Part shown: one piece after another, positions 8,287 through 16,105 of the stretch
Position numbering within the stretch: the stretch's first letter is position 1
How the letters are laid out: every line of letters starts with the position of its first letter
Origin: Aneurinibacillus soli
Lineage (GTDB): Bacteria; Bacillota; Bacilli; Aneurinibacillales; Aneurinibacillaceae
Reading direction: 5' to 3'
DNA: 60,000 nt
Assembly (NCBI RefSeq): GCF_002355375.1
Contig: NZ_AP017312.1
Location: 67,501-127,500 of the forward strand
Program-made: the position numbers and the translations under genes
The notes under the pieces: generated by a model
Databases searched by the model: none
The model's input: the letters and a program-made list of their open reading frames with translations, nothing else
What the model was told of the DNA's origin: nothing

Positions 8287-9063
8287 TTAGAATCCATATG
8301 TTTTTAGCGTAGCTTTTCCTTCTGGACCCGTCAAGTATGCGAGAAATTCCTTCGCTTGCTCAGCATGGGACGAGCCTGCCAGCACAGCAGCCGGATATAC
8401 GATTGGTTTATGCCACTTCGGGTTCGCCGTTGCGACAACTTTTACTTTTTTCGATACACGTGCATCCGTCGCATATACAATCCCCGCTTCCGCACTACCA
8501 GACTCTACATACGACAGCACCTGGCGAACGTCACTGCCAAATACCAGCTTATTTTTTACCTTAGCTGATAACCCGAGGGCATTAAACACTTCCTGTGAAT
8601 AGCGCCCAGCTGGCACACTCTGTGGTTCTCCTACCGCAAGATGAGTAAGCGGGGCTGTGCCAAGCTTCTCAAACGAATCAATCGCTCCTGTACTTCCTTC
8701 TGGTACAATTAAGACAAGCTCGTTGCGGGCAAAGTCTGTGCGCGTCTGAGCCGCAAGCAATTTCTTATCATTTAGCTTATCCATATCTTTTTTACTGGCA
8801 GATAAAAAGACATCGACCGGTGCGCCCTGTTCGATCTGTTGGGCTAGCTTACCCGACCCACCAAAGCTGTATGTCAATGTAATATCAGGATGCCCCTGCT
8901 CGAATTTCGGTTTTAACTCCGTAAGTGCATCTTTGAGACTGGCAGCCGCAGAAATCATGATTTCCGTCTTTTTCACCGGCTCTGCTTTTTGTTGCGGAGA
9001 ACAGGCTGTTACCATAATAATGAGAGCCACCACCATTATGAGAGAAATAATCTTTTTGTGCAT
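8287..9063 (-). CDS. modA: Molybdate-binding lipoprotein
   Basis: A 258-residue substrate-binding protein. The signal peptide ends in a lipobox (VTAC, Cys21), so the mature protein is probably lipid-anchored outside the membrane. ModA features are visible: ISAAASLKDALTEL, the SFGGSGKLAQQIEQGAPVD region and GIVYATDA, the ligand loops that hold the oxyanion. A GGGG ribosome binding site precedes the ATG. It is the first gene of modABC and faces a divergent regulator across a short A/T-rich repeat region. Molybdate and tungstate binding cannot be told apart from sequence. Confidence 0.93.
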   Translation of the reverse strand: MHKKIISLIMVVALIIMVTACSPQQKAEPVKKTEIMISAAASLKDALTELKPKFEQGHPDITLTYSFGGSGKLAQQIEQGAPVDVFLSASKKDMDKLNDKKLLAAQTRTDFARNELVLIVPEGSTGAIDSFEKLGTAPLTHLAVGEPQSVPAGRYSQEVFNALGLSAKVKNKLVFGSDVRQVLSYVESGSAEAGIVYATDARVSKKVKVVATANPKWHKPIVYPAAVLAGSSHAEQAKEFLAYLTGPEGKATLKTYGF

Positions 9064-9090
9064 TCTTCTACCCCTTTTACTTTTTATATC

Positions 9091-9130
9091 TAAACATAAC
9101 TAATTATAACTAAATATAACTAATTATAAA
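9091..9130. repeat. 10-bp tandem repeat between modA and its divergent regulator
   Basis: Four consecutive 10-mers: TAAACATAAC, TAATTATAAC, TAAATATAAC, TAATTATAAA. The period is one DNA helical turn. It lies between two divergent starts and is a plausible operator array for the HTH regulator encoded at 9157. Confidence 0.75.
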
Positions 9131-9156
9131 TAATAAATTTTAATCAGGAGGGTATT

Positions 9157-10086
9157 ATGAGTGATATTTCGTATACCACAGAAGAAATTGCCTCTCTCTT
9201 AAAAGTATCCAAACTTACCGTATATGATTTGATCAAAAAAGGGGACCTTATCGCGTACCGGGTCGGACGGCAGATGCGGGTAGATGCTGCTGATCTCGAA
9301 GCGTACAAGCAGCGAGCACGGGGCGGGGTTTCGCCCATCCGATTGGACCAACCACCATCACAGTCTAGTGTTAGCACTGCGGATCGCGATATTGTCATTA
9401 GCGGGCAGGATATGGCACTCGATATTTTGACACGCCACCTGGAAGGACATGATGGAATCCGTCCACTTCGCTCTTATATCGGAAGCTTAAACGGCCTGAT
9501 GGCGATGTACCGGGGAGAAGCTCATATCGTGAGCACTCATCTGTGGGATGGTGACACAGGCGAATACAACATTCCATATGTGCGTAAAATTCTGGTCAGC
9601 CACCACTATACAATTGTCAATCTTGTATCCCGTCAGGCGGGCCTGTATGTACAAAAAGGGAATCCAAAAAAACTAACGGGGTGGAGTGATCTGGGGCGCG
9701 ACGACATCTCGATTGTCAATCGCGAGAAAGGTTCAGGAGCACGTGTTCTTCTTGATGAGCAGCTGCGTCTGCATCGCATTGCGTCATCTGATGTACACGG
9801 CTATCAAAATGAGGAATCAAGCCATCTTGGAGTCGCTGGGGCAGTCGCCAGTGGATGCGCGGATACGGGAGTGGGCATTGAAAAAGTAGCGTATGTGGTC
9901 GGCGTGGACTTCATCCCTCTCATTCAAGAGCGGTATGATCTGGTGATACTCAAAACACCGGACAATACGATGCTGCTAGACAATCTGCTTCGGACACTAC
10001 AAAGTTCCGCTTTCCAGAGCGAAATCAAAGCAATTGGAGGATACGATCTAACTCATACCGGTAAAATATTGTATGAAAACCGATAA
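9157..10086 (+). CDS. HTH regulator with periplasmic-binding-like effector domain, probable molybdate/tungstate sensor
   Basis: A 309-residue two-domain protein. Residues about 5-52 form an excisionase/MerR-type helix-turn-helix (YTTEEIASLLKVSKLTVYDL, ending AADLEAYKQR). Residues about 85-305 resemble the PBP-like domain family (PF12727) related to ModA-type oxyanion binders, with GSLNGLMAMYRGEAHI and a C-terminal GGYDLTHTGKI. AGGAGGG lies before the ATG. Its divergent position against modABC suggests a one-component sensor that binds molybdate or tungstate in the cytoplasm and controls uptake. This type is not ModE, and the link to molybdate rests on context. Confidence 0.82.
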   Translation: MSDISYTTEEIASLLKVSKLTVYDLIKKGDLIAYRVGRQMRVDAADLEAYKQRARGGVSPIRLDQPPSQSSVSTADRDIVISGQDMALDILTRHLEGHDGIRPLRSYIGSLNGLMAMYRGEAHIVSTHLWDGDTGEYNIPYVRKILVSHHYTIVNLVSRQAGLYVQKGNPKKLTGWSDLGRDDISIVNREKGSGARVLLDEQLRLHRIASSDVHGYQNEESSHLGVAGAVASGCADTGVGIEKVAYVVGVDFIPLIQERYDLVILKTPDNTMLLDNLLRTLQSSAFQSEIKAIGGYDLTHTGKILYENR

Positions 10087-10115
10087 AAAGAGACCGTTCC
10101 ATTCTTCCAGCCAAA

Positions 10116-10149
10116 TAAGGTCGTAACATGCTACACCGTTACGACCTAA
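10116..10149. terminator. Hairpin between convergent regulator and ybaK
   Basis: Perfect 10-bp arms AGGTCGTAAC and GTTACGACCT lie between the converging genes. The flanking T-tracts are short, so it is probably a modest bidirectional terminator. Confidence 0.6.
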
Positions 10150-10155
10150 CATTTT

Positions 10156-10626
10156 CTATTCTTCTTTAGCTAATTTCACTGTACTTCCCTGGGTAATCTT
10201 CACGAGTTTTTGCGGAGAAATCGGTAAAAGCGATTCTGGAATGCCCGCTGCTGTATAAACCACATCAAAACGATGTAATAATTCATCAATATAAATCGGG
10301 ATCTCTTTTTGTAAGGCGAACGGACAAACAGCACCCGGCTTAAAACCCGTCACCTCTTCTACTTCTTCAGCAGAGGCCATTTTTTGCTTCTTGCCACCAA
10401 TAAGGGCTTTTACCTTCTTGGAGTCGATTCGAATATCACCTGACGCTACAAATAAACCATACGCATCGTCATTCGTTCGAAATAAAATGGACTTAGCGAT
10501 TTGTCCAATCTCTACTCCTAAAACGCGGGCAGCCTCTTCCGATGTATGCATTTTCTCCTCATATACAATAGGCTCAATAGTAGCACCGTGCTTTTTAAGA
10601 AATTCTCGTACCCGCTCAATAGCCAT
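10156..10626 (-). CDS. YbaK/EbsC family aminoacyl-tRNA deacylase
   Basis: A 156-residue protein of the YbaK/ProX editing family, which hydrolyses mischarged tRNAs such as Cys-tRNA(Pro) or Ala-tRNA(Pro). Conserved stretches are HTSEEAARVLG (about residue 27), IAKSILFR with the family lysine, GDIRIDSKKV, and PGAVCPFAL followed by IYIDELL. The length matches stand-alone deacylases. It is a single gene with a hairpin behind it, and the neighbours do not suggest a partner. Specificity among YbaK, EbsC and ProX-type enzymes cannot be settled by eye. Confidence 0.87.
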   Translation of the reverse strand: MAIERVREFLKKHGATIEPIVYEEKMHTSEEAARVLGVEIGQIAKSILFRTNDDAYGLFVASGDIRIDSKKVKALIGGKKQKMASAEEVEEVTGFKPGAVCPFALQKEIPIYIDELLHRFDVVYTAAGIPESLLPISPQKLVKITQGSTVKLAKEE

Positions 10627-10796
10627 ATAATAATACCTCCTCTATTTATTTCGACATATTCATTTTACCTAAGAGAGAGCAGATATGGAAGCAAGAGGAA
10701 ACTAAGACAAAGTAACAGCTACCATTCCCTAGCTTCCTCCTTCTCCATCTGCCTGACACCACCATACTTTTCGCCAAACAGATCTACATCTGTTAT

Positions 10797-11984
10797 TTAT
10801 GCTGGAGATGTTGATACAGAAAGCGCTTGAGCAAAATCAGCCTGCAAGTCTGCCGCTTCTTCCAGCCCAACCGAAAGACGGACAAGTCTGCCTGTAATCC
10901 CGATTGCACGACGCACTTCTTCTGGAATACTCGCATGCGACATACGAATCGGATGCGTCAAAATGCTCTCCACTGCTCCTAGACTGACCGCAAGCGCCGG
11001 AATTTTCGTTCGTTCCAGGAAAGATTCTGCTTCTTCCTCTGTATGGAATTCAAACGAAACAATCCCACCGAAGCCAGATGCCTGCCGTGCCGCCAACTCA
11101 TGATCTGGATGATCGGCAAGCCCCGGATAATACACCCGTTCAATTTGCGGCTGTTCCGAAAGCCAGCGGGCCAATTCAAGCGCTGTCGCCTGATGCTGGT
11201 CAAGCCGGATTTTTAACGTCTTCAATCCGCGAAGTAAGAGCCACGAATCCTGCGGACCAAGAATCGCACCGAACGAATTCTGCACAAAATATATCTCTTC
11301 TGCCAGATCTTCTTCCGCTACAACCACAAGACCTCCCACCACATCACTGTGCCCCCCGATGTATTTGGTCGCACTGTGAACAACAATGTCCGCGCCGAGC
11401 GCAAGCGGCTTCTGCAAATACGGGGTCATAAATGTGTTATCTACTACCGTTAGAATCCCATACTGCCTGGCAATTGCCGATACAGCGGCAATATCCGTAA
11501 TTTTCATCAGCGGATTAGATGGTGTTTCGATAAAAATCATTCGCGTCTCCAGCGTGATCGAAGCCGTCACTGCCTCCAGGTCCGTCATATCAACAAACTG
11601 CGGCTCAATGCCAAAGCGTGGAAACAAACGAGTCAGCACCCGATACGTACCGCCATAAATGTCACGGGAGATCAGCACCTTATCTCCCTGATTCAGCAAA
11701 CAAAATACAGAGGAGATTGCCGCCATCCCGGATGCGAATGCGAACCCTGCACACCCGCCTTCCAGCTGTGCAATCGTATTTTCCAGTGCTTTGCGAGTCG
11801 GGTTTCCGGATCGGGAGTAATCAAACAGCCCATCCCCTGCCAGTGCCCGTTGATCAAATGTCGAAACTTGATACACCGGAACATTAACCGCACCATATGG
11901 CTCCGTAATCCCCGTCTGCGCATGGATGAGCCGTGTGCCAAACGACGAATTTCCATCATAAGTGTCAACAGTATGAATAGGCAT
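10797..11984 (-). CDS. metC: Cystathionine beta-lyase-like PLP enzyme
   Basis: A 395-residue Cys/Met-metabolism PLP enzyme, second gene of the SAM-controlled operon. The PLP lysine lies in HSATKYIGGHSDVVGG, with upstream YSRSGNPTR and FASGMAAISS typical of the family. It probably cleaves cystathionine to homocysteine, the step after MetI. AAAGGAGG precedes the ATG at 11984, and the gene overlaps the metI stop by 20 nt, indicating translational coupling. It is clearly paralogous to the gene before it. Cystathionine gamma-lyase or methionine gamma-lyase activity is possible, because family members are hard to separate. Confidence 0.85.
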   Translation of the reverse strand: MPIHTVDTYDGNSSFGTRLIHAQTGITEPYGAVNVPVYQVSTFDQRALAGDGLFDYSRSGNPTRKALENTIAQLEGGCAGFAFASGMAAISSVFCLLNQGDKVLISRDIYGGTYRVLTRLFPRFGIEPQFVDMTDLEAVTASITLETRMIFIETPSNPLMKITDIAAVSAIARQYGILTVVDNTFMTPYLQKPLALGADIVVHSATKYIGGHSDVVGGLVVVAEEDLAEEIYFVQNSFGAILGPQDSWLLLRGLKTLKIRLDQHQATALELARWLSEQPQIERVYYPGLADHPDHELAARQASGFGGIVSFEFHTEEEAESFLERTKIPALAVSLGAVESILTHPIRMSHASIPEEVRRAIGITGRLVRLSVGLEEAADLQADFAQALSVSTSPA

Positions 11985-13113
11985 GAAGGGCCTCCTTTAT
12001 ATCCGCGAGAATATCGTCTACATTTTCAATGCCGACCGACAGGCGAAGCAGACGATCTGAGATGCCAAGCTGCTTCCGTATTTCTTCGGGAATGTCTGCA
12101 TGTGTCTGACGTGCTGGAAATGTAATCAGACTCTCTACACCACCGAGGCTTTCTGCGAATGTGACAAGCTTCAGATTTTCCAGCAAGTACGGAACAAGTT
12201 TCTCCTCTTTCACTGTAAACGACAGCATGCCGCCCGCACCGGATGCCTGCTTCCGGTTCACTTCATACCCCTCATGATTCGCAAGCCCCGGATAATACAC
12301 CGCCTCGATCTGTGGCTGTTTACAGAGCCACTCGGCAATCACCTGTGCATTATACTGTTGCCGCTCCACGCGCAGCGCCAGTGTTTTCAACCCACGCAGC
12401 AAAAGCCATGAATCCTGCGGGCCAAGAATGGCTCCTGTCGCATTCTGAATGAATCTAATTCGCTCACCTAACTCCTCATCTTTCGTCACGACCAGACCAG
12501 CAATCACATCATTATGTCCGCCGAGATATTTAGAAGCACTGTGAATGACGATATCTGCGCCAAGCTCTAGTGGCCGCTGCAAATACGGAGTCATAAATGT
12601 ATTGTCGACAATCGTTAACAGTCCGTGCGCCTGCGCCAGACCGACCACACCCGGAATGTCGCTTATTTTCATCAACGGATTCGTTGGAGTTTCAATAAAT
12701 ATACCTTTTGTTTCCGACTGAATAGCCGTCTCGATCGCTTTCAGATCGCTCGTATCAACGAAGCTTGCCTGCACACCATACACGTTCAGCACTTCCCGAA
12801 GTACCCGATAGGTACCGCCGTACAAGTCTTCTGTTACGATCAGATGGTCACCTGGTGCAAACAGATGCAGCACCGCTGTTACCGCTGCCATACCGGAAGC
12901 AAATGCCGCCGCAGTCGATCCGCGTTCCAGACAGGCTGCCACTTCTTCTAGCGCCGTTCTGGTCGGGTTCGCCGTACGCGAATAATCATATCCCGTACTC
13001 TCCCCAAGTTTCGGATGTGCAAATGTCGCCACTTGATAAATCGGTGTACTCACCGCCCCTGTCTGCGGGTCTTTACCCACGCCTGCACGTACTAATTTCG
13101 TCTCGATATGCAT
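11965..13113 (-). CDS. metI: Cystathionine gamma-synthase/O-acylhomoserine thiolyase-like PLP enzyme
   Basis: A 382-residue PLP enzyme of the trans-sulfuration family, first gene after the SAM-I riboswitch. It probably condenses an activated homoserine with cysteine or sulfide, as Bacillus MetI does. The PLP lysine lies in HSASKYLGGHNDVIAG, preceded by YDYSRTANPTR and FASGMAAVTA. The ATG at 13113 is chosen because GGAGGAGAG sits 7 nt upstream. A longer in-frame reading to 13209 would run back into the riboswitch. The metI-metC order matches Bacillus subtilis. Confidence 0.88.
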   Translation of the reverse strand: MHIETKLVRAGVGKDPQTGAVSTPIYQVATFAHPKLGESTGYDYSRTANPTRTALEEVAACLERGSTAAAFASGMAAVTAVLHLFAPGDHLIVTEDLYGGTYRVLREVLNVYGVQASFVDTSDLKAIETAIQSETKGIFIETPTNPLMKISDIPGVVGLAQAHGLLTIVDNTFMTPYLQRPLELGADIVIHSASKYLGGHNDVIAGLVVTKDEELGERIRFIQNATGAILGPQDSWLLLRGLKTLALRVERQQYNAQVIAEWLCKQPQIEAVYYPGLANHEGYEVNRKQASGAGGMLSFTVKEEKLVPYLLENLKLVTFAESLGGVESLITFPARQTHADIPEEIRKQLGISDRLLRLSVGIENVDDILADIKEALHAYSYC

Positions 13114-13143
13114 GTTTCTACTCTCCTCCATAATAAAGTCCAC

Positions 13144-13328
13144 AAAAAAACACCCTTCACAGATGGAAGGGTGTTGTATGCAGCGGTCCGCTCGTCTGCT
13201 ACCTCTCATCTGTTAGAACACGTATGTCCTACAGGAATTAGCACCGTTCACACAATTGTCTATACAGACCATTCATGTGATGGTTGCCGGGCATCATCGG
13301 GCCAGTCCCTCTGCCTCTCTGGATAAGA
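13144..13328 (-). promoter_or_regulatory. SAM-I (S-box) riboswitch with terminator
   Basis: The reverse strand has the S-box core CTTATCCAGAGAGGCAGAGG near 13327, then GACTGGCCC-GATGA-GCCCGGCAACC, and GTGCTAATTCC further on. It ends in an intrinsic terminator (13144-13176, arms AACACCCTTC and GAAGGGTGTT with a T7 tail). High SAM is expected to stop transcription before metI-metC. Confidence 0.97.
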
Positions 13329-13512
13329 GAATCCAAATATTTTCAATTATCAGCAATCATAAATCAAAAATGTCCATTTGTAAACTGTAAATTCCTTCAT
13401 AACAAAGAATATGCAGAACGCATTTTCATGGGTAACATTAACAAAATAGATTTTCAATATCAGGAGAGATTAATATGTGTACAGCACACTACAAATTTAT
13501 GAGGTGACATTC

Positions 13513-13704
13513 ATGAAAAAGGTAATCGCATTTACACTAGCAGCATGTGTTGCCGGTTTTACACTTCCAGCCTTCGCCGCTACTCATCACGATGATACAA
13601 CGCACAAAGCAAAACATCACCATAAAAAGACGCATGCTAAGCATCATGGGAAAATGCATATTAAGCAAATGCCTAAGACAGGCTATGGTGGCGCAAGCGA
13701 ATAA
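13513..13704 (+). CDS. Small secreted histidine-rich protein with MPKTG motif
   Basis: A 63-residue protein. The ATG at 13513 is chosen because GAGGTGA lies just upstream and a signal peptide follows at once (about residues 1-22, ending PAFA). The mature part holds ten histidines (positions 25-49) interleaved with Lys and Thr, then MPKTG (53-57) and the short tail YGGASE. MPKTG resembles the sortase LPxTG signal, but there is no hydrophobic anchor or basic tail behind it. The next gene encodes a sortase, with only a terminator between them. Possible roles are metal binding at the surface or acting as a sortase substrate; neither is proven. Confidence 0.75.
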   Translation: MKKVIAFTLAACVAGFTLPAFAATHHDDTTHKAKHHHKKTHAKHHGKMHIKQMPKTGYGGASE

Positions 13705-13705
13705 A

Positions 13706-13733
13706 CAAAAAAGGGGGCCTTCCCCCTTTTTTG
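13706..13733 (+). terminator. Strong terminator after the His-rich gene
   Basis: AAAAAAGGGGG-CCTT-CCCCCTTTTTT, a short perfect hairpin with a T6 tail. It should reduce read-through into the sortase gene. Confidence 0.92.
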
Positions 13734-13766
13734 TACTGTTCAATATTAATCAGAGGAGAAAATAAC

Positions 13767-14288
13767 ATGAGAATCCTAATCTGTCTTCTCTTGGCCACGT
13801 TTTTTTTCTTTCCTTGTTCAACGGTTGACGCCCATACCTCAAAGGCATTTATACCCGTTCGTATAGAAATACCTCAGATTAAACTTAAAGCTGCTGTAGA
13901 ACCCGTCCCCGTACTCGCAAATGGACAAATGGGGGTACCAACTTCCTTTGAAAAGGTAGGCGTTCTCATGCCCTGGACAAATCCAGGTGAACCAGGCAAT
14001 GCTGTGATCGCTGGACATTTCGACCACTATACAGGACCAGCTGTATTTTATCACCTAAGAAAATTAAAACGTGGTGATAAAATATTTTTATACAACAGGA
14101 AAAATGACAAGCTTGTTTTTATTGTCAAAGATGTAGAATCATTTATGACTAAAAAAGCACCTTTAAAAAGAATATTCGGGCCTTCATCAACTGCTCAATT
14201 AAATTTAATTACTTGTAGTGGTAAATTTAATAAAAAAACACACGAGCATGCCCAACGTCTTGTTGTATTTGCTGAAATTTCTCCGTAA
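13767..14288 (+). CDS. Small sortase (class F/D-like transpeptidase)
   Basis: A 173-residue exported protein. An N-terminal hydrophobic segment (about 1-22) directs it outside, possibly as a membrane anchor. The sortase catalytic triad is visible: His84 in VIAGHFDHYTGPAVF, Cys150 in LNLITCSG and Arg164 in AQRLVVFAE. The compact size, the MPWTNPGEPGNAV stretch and the lack of a C-terminal membrane helix resemble class F sortases. GAGGAGA precedes the ATG at 13767; an upstream in-frame ATG at 13731 lies in the terminator tail and is rejected. The neighbouring MPKTG-bearing peptide is the obvious candidate substrate. Confidence 0.88.
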   Translation: MRILICLLLATFFFFPCSTVDAHTSKAFIPVRIEIPQIKLKAAVEPVPVLANGQMGVPTSFEKVGVLMPWTNPGEPGNAVIAGHFDHYTGPAVFYHLRKLKRGDKIFLYNRKNDKLVFIVKDVESFMTKKAPLKRIFGPSSTAQLNLITCSGKFNKKTHEHAQRLVVFAEISP

Positions 14289-14330
14289 CTTTTTCATTCC
14301 TTTTACATCCGGTACAAGTAAGCGTCAGAA

Positions 14331-14356
14331 CCTGGCCATGGGCCGGGATTTTTTTA
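14331..14356 (+). terminator. Terminator after the sortase gene
   Basis: CCTGGCC-ATG-GGCCGGG followed by ATTTTTTT, 42 nt behind the sortase stop. Confidence 0.85.
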
Positions 14357-14492
14357 TGGAATATTTTCCACAAACAAAATCAACTCCAATTCATTTATGC
14401 ATTAATCATTACCCAAAAATGAATCGAACTTTCGACAAAAGTCCCTATTTTTCTATTATTTTTAACATTTATTTTTTGGCACACACCTTGCA

Positions 14493-14506
14493 TGTTATAC
14501 ATAACA
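14493..14506. promoter_or_regulatory. Palindrome upstream of the amino-acid permease
   Basis: TGTTATACATAACA, perfect TGTTAT/ATAACA arms, 45 nt before the permease start. It may be an operator; no regulator is identified. Confidence 0.35.
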
Positions 14507-14550
14507 CAGACACAGTTTTGTAAAAAATATAAAACAGTAGGAGGATGAAT

Positions 14551-15957
14551 ATGGAGAAAACACAACAAGCTCAACTTCAAAAGCAGCTTAAGACAAGACA
14601 CATTACCATGATCTCCATCGGGGGCATTATTGGTGCCGGCCTTTTCGTTGGTAGTGGCGCTGTTCTCAACTCAACAGGTCCCGGTGCAGTTCTTTCTTAT
14701 GCTATTGCCGGTTTACTTGTAGTACTACTTATGCGCATGCTTGGAGAGATGGCCCTGGTAAACCCGGATAGCGGTTCATTCGCAACATACGCACGCTTAG
14801 CAATTGGCCCATGGGCTGGTTATACAATCGGATGGCTGTACTGGTTTTTCTGGGTTATTACAATCGCAATTGAAGCGACCGCTGGTGGTGCAATCGTACA
14901 TGGCTGGTTCCCTGCTATACCGATCTGGACCTGGAGTCTTATTCTCACATTATTGCTAACGCTTACAAACATTTTTTCTGTTAAATCGTTTGGTGAATTC
15001 GAATACTGGTTCTCCATGATTAAAGTTGTAGCTATCATCGCATTCATGGGCATTGGCCTTACCATTATTTTCGGTCTGTTCCCAGGCATTCACTCTCCTG
15101 GTATGTCCAACTTCACAGGACGCGGCGGCTTCATGCCACTTGGAATTAGTTCGATCTTTGTTGGGATCGTGACGGTTGTCTTCTCATACTTCGGAGCTGA
15201 AATCGCTGCCATCGCGGCAGGCGAGTCCGAAAACCCTGAAAAAGCCGTTATCGTTGCAATTAAAAGCGTTGTCTGGCGCGTTCTATTATTCTATATCGGC
15301 TCTGTTGCTATCCTTGCGTTCTTGCTTCCGTGGAACTCAACTGAATTGCTGAAAAGCCCATATGTAACGATGCTCGATATGGTAGGAATTAAGGCGGGCG
15401 CTCAAATCATGAACGTCGTCGTTCTCACATCTGTACTGTCCTGCCTGAACTCAGCACTGTATTCGAACTCACGTATGCTGTACGCTCTGGCGAAACGTGG
15501 AGATGCTCCACGCGCACTTCTTAAACTGAACAAGCATGGTGTTCCAATTCTTGCTGTATTTGCTAGCACAATCGCTGCCTACATCTGTGCGATCTTCAGT
15601 TTTGTATCACCAGGCAAGCTGTTCCTGTTCCTCGTAAACGCATCGGGTGCAATTGCACTGCTTGTATACCTGGCAATCGCAATCTCCCAGCTTCGTCTGC
15701 GTCGCCAGACAGAACGTGAGAATCCTGAACTGCTAAAAATGAAAATGTGGATGTTCCCGTACTTGACTTATGTGGTGATTGCTGCCGTTGTCGGCATCCT
15801 CATTTCTATGGCCTTTATCGAATCGGTACGTTCGCAGTTGTACCTGACCTTACTTCTTGCAGCATTCGTAGTCCTTTCTTACTTTATCACTGGTAAGAAA
15901 CATTCGGCCCCGGAACCAACCCTGATCGATGGTGTAGACCCGGCGCAAGATAAATAG
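14551..15957 (+). CDS. Amino-acid permease of the APC/AAT family
   Basis: A 468-residue membrane transporter with about twelve helices. The N-terminal signature TRHITMISIGGIIGAGLFVG and the FSYFGAEIAAIAAGESENP segment (about residue 218) mark the amino-acid/GABA permease group (GabP, ProY, RocE-like). It probably imports an amino acid with protons. Of two close ATGs, the one at 14551 is preferred because AGGAGG abuts the first (14545) and is correctly spaced for the second. It is monocistronic, with a terminator on each side. The substrate is not readable from sequence. Confidence 0.88.
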   Translation: MEKTQQAQLQKQLKTRHITMISIGGIIGAGLFVGSGAVLNSTGPGAVLSYAIAGLLVVLLMRMLGEMALVNPDSGSFATYARLAIGPWAGYTIGWLYWFFWVITIAIEATAGGAIVHGWFPAIPIWTWSLILTLLLTLTNIFSVKSFGEFEYWFSMIKVVAIIAFMGIGLTIIFGLFPGIHSPGMSNFTGRGGFMPLGISSIFVGIVTVVFSYFGAEIAAIAAGESENPEKAVIVAIKSVVWRVLLFYIGSVAILAFLLPWNSTELLKSPYVTMLDMVGIKAGAQIMNVVVLTSVLSCLNSALYSNSRMLYALAKRGDAPRALLKLNKHGVPILAVFASTIAAYICAIFSFVSPGKLFLFLVNASGAIALLVYLAIAISQLRLRRQTERENPELLKMKMWMFPYLTYVVIAAVVGILISMAFIESVRSQLYLTLLLAAFVVLSYFITGKKHSAPEPTLIDGVDPAQDK

Positions 15958-15964
15958 CACTCTC

Positions 15965-15995
15965 AATCCAGAGGACAAGCTCCTCTGGATTTTTT
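15965..15995 (+). terminator. Terminator after the permease gene
   Basis: AATCCAGAGGA-CAAGC-TCCTCTGGATT followed by TTTTG. Confidence 0.93.
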
Positions 15996-16105
15996 GTTGC
16001 CTTATTATCATCACAAATTCACGGTTAATTCATATCCATTTTTATTCATTTATAGTAAAATATATAAGGAAGATATATAAGGTGTGAGGGAGGGGATTCG
16101 TTACA

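Noticed and set aside
9091-9130. Possible CRISPR-like array
   Set aside because: Unit of 10 bp without spacers; a tandem repeat in a promoter region, not CRISPR.
10818-10831. cre-like AGAAAGCGCTTGAG
   Set aside because: Lies in the last codons of metC with no downstream gene to control.
13177-13328. Upstream extension of metI into the riboswitch
   Set aside because: The in-frame ATG at 13209 lies inside the S-box structure; the ATG at 13113 has a strong ribosome binding site.
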